In this document: positions 24,136 through 24,875 of the stretch, piece after piece
Position numbering within the stretch: position 1 is the first letter of the stretch
Layout of the letters: every line of letters starts with the position of its first letter
Source of the DNA: Pseudomonadota bacterium
GTDB taxonomy: Bacteria; Pseudomonadota; Gammaproteobacteria; Burkholderiales; Burkholderiaceae_C
Direction of reading: 5' to 3'
Length of the DNA stretch: 24,875 bases
NCBI GenBank assembly: GCA_023415035.1
Contig: JAEZLX010000192.1
Coordinates: 1-24,875 of the forward strand
Program-made: the position numbers and the translations under genes
The notes under the pieces: generated by a model
What the model saw: the letters and a program-made list of their open reading frames with translations, nothing else
Databases searched by the model: none
What the model was told of the DNA's origin: nothing

Positions 24136-24875
24136 ATGTCACTGATCCGCCACATCTTCGCCACCACCGACCTGTCGGACAACGCGCTGCCCGCCGTGGA
24201 CCGGGGTTTCGAGCTCGCTGCGGCCACCGGTGCGCGGCTGACGCTCATGCACGCGGCCGGCGTTGATGCACTGTCCACGCTGCGCAGCCTGCTCGGAGGG
24301 CAGACCGACGAGATCACCCGGCAGGTGCTGACGCAGCGGAGCGAGGCTTTGGAGGCTGCGGTAAGCGGGCGGCCGCAATACCGGAATGTGGAGGTGGCGC
24401 TGCTGGTGGAGCCAGGCCGGCCCGCCTCGGTGGTGCCTGCGCGTGCGGTCGGGTCGGGCGCCGACCTGGCGGTGGTGGGCGCACGCGGCGAAGGCGCCCT
24501 GCGGCGCCTGGTGGTGGGCTCGACGGCCTCGCGCCTGCTGCGACAGAGTCGCTGCCCGGTGCTGCTGGTGAAGAACCCCGACCAGAGGCCCTACCGCCGC
24601 GTGCTCGTCCCGGTGGATTTCTCGCCCGGCTCGGCACTGGCCATCCGGCTGGCGCGTGAACTGGCACCCCAGGCCGATCTCGTGTTGCTGCACGTGTTCT
24701 CCACACCCTTCGAGGGCGTGCTGCGCAATGCGGGCATTTCGCCCCAGACCGTGGAGCAATACCGCAGCGAGGCACGCGAGCGCGCCCTGCAGCAGCTGCG
24801 GGCACTGGCCGCGCAAACCGGTCTGGAACCCGACCGGCACACCCCCCTGGCCATCGCGGGTGACACCGTGGGCGT
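24136..24875 (+). CDS. Tandem universal stress protein (UspE-like), 3' end beyond the window
   Basis: At least 246 residues are visible. GGAGG (24123-24127) lies 8 bases before the ATG at 24136. Two UspA domains occur in tandem. The first begins MSLIRHIFATTDLSDNALPA and ends with the nucleotide-binding run VVGARGEGALRRLVVGSTAS and CPVLLVKNP. The second begins RRVLVPVDFSPGSALAIRLA at about residue 155. The G-2x-G-9x-G-S/T pattern in the first domain suggests ATP binding. It follows the antiporter gene by 38 bases on the same strand, so it may be cotranscribed. Its stop codon is outside the window. Confidence 0.93.
   Translation, partial: MSLIRHIFATTDLSDNALPAVDRGFELAAATGARLTLMHAAGVDALSTLRSLLGGQTDEITRQVLTQRSEALEAAVSGRPQYRNVEVALLVEPGRPASVVPARAVGSGADLAVVGARGEGALRRLVVGSTASRLLRQSRCPVLLVKNPDQRPYRRVLVPVDFSPGSALAIRLARELAPQADLVLLHVFSTPFEGVLRNAGISPQTVEQYRSEARERALQQLRALAAQTGLEPDRHTPLAIAGDTVG

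Overview
The window is the chromosomal replication-origin region of a high-GC betaproteobacterium, most likely of the Comamonadaceae. The evidence is the gene order dnaA-dnaN-gyrB, the sequence style of DnaA, DnaN and the long (867-residue) GyrB, and the many GC-rich antisense open frames. The genus cannot be fixed from the sequence alone.

Layout from left to right. (1) 1-1790, minus strand: a small lipoprotein followed by a DUF2235 (Tle1-like lipase) gene carrying a frameshift. They look like an immunity/effector pair of a type VI secretion system with the effector broken. (2) 1791-2081: a gene-free stretch with two DnaA boxes, the probable oriC/dnaA promoter region. (3) 2082-7367, plus strand: dnaA, dnaN and gyrB, with stem-loops after dnaN and after gyrB. 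(4) 7562-11032, plus strand: a lower-GC accessory block. It holds a tightly coupled HIT protein, a restriction-type endonuclease with a sulfur-binding-like domain and an HNH domain, a PD-(D/E)XK nuclease-like/SF1 helicase (DUF2075) protein, and the 36-codon stump of a fourth gene that resembles the start of a NERD-type protein. The stump runs into the end of a degraded insertion sequence whose transposase is cut after about 75 residues. This is the best candidate in the window for an undescribed defence system. (5) 11414-16569, minus strand: five closely spaced genes (SDR, flavin monooxygenase, bile-acid-type sodium symporter, NAD-dependent epimerase, EamA exporter) divergent from an IclR regulator. 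This looks like a regulated unit for uptake and redox conversion of a cyclic or steroid-like compound. (6) 17437-18180: an RRM RNA-binding protein with a long leader and a strong bidirectional terminator. (7) 18194-19585: a PACE efflux pump divergent from a LysR regulator, with a dyad operator between them. (8) 19621-24875: stress and ion genes. These are a CsbD/BON-lipoprotein operon, a Na/phosphate cotransporter-like protein, a YbaL-type cation/proton antiporter with a TrkA-N domain, and a tandem universal stress protein that runs off the right edge.

The core replication genes are ordinary. The accessory content sits on both sides of them: an effector remnant next to the origin and the putative defence operon directly after gyrB. 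I saw no tRNA, rRNA or CRISPR array.
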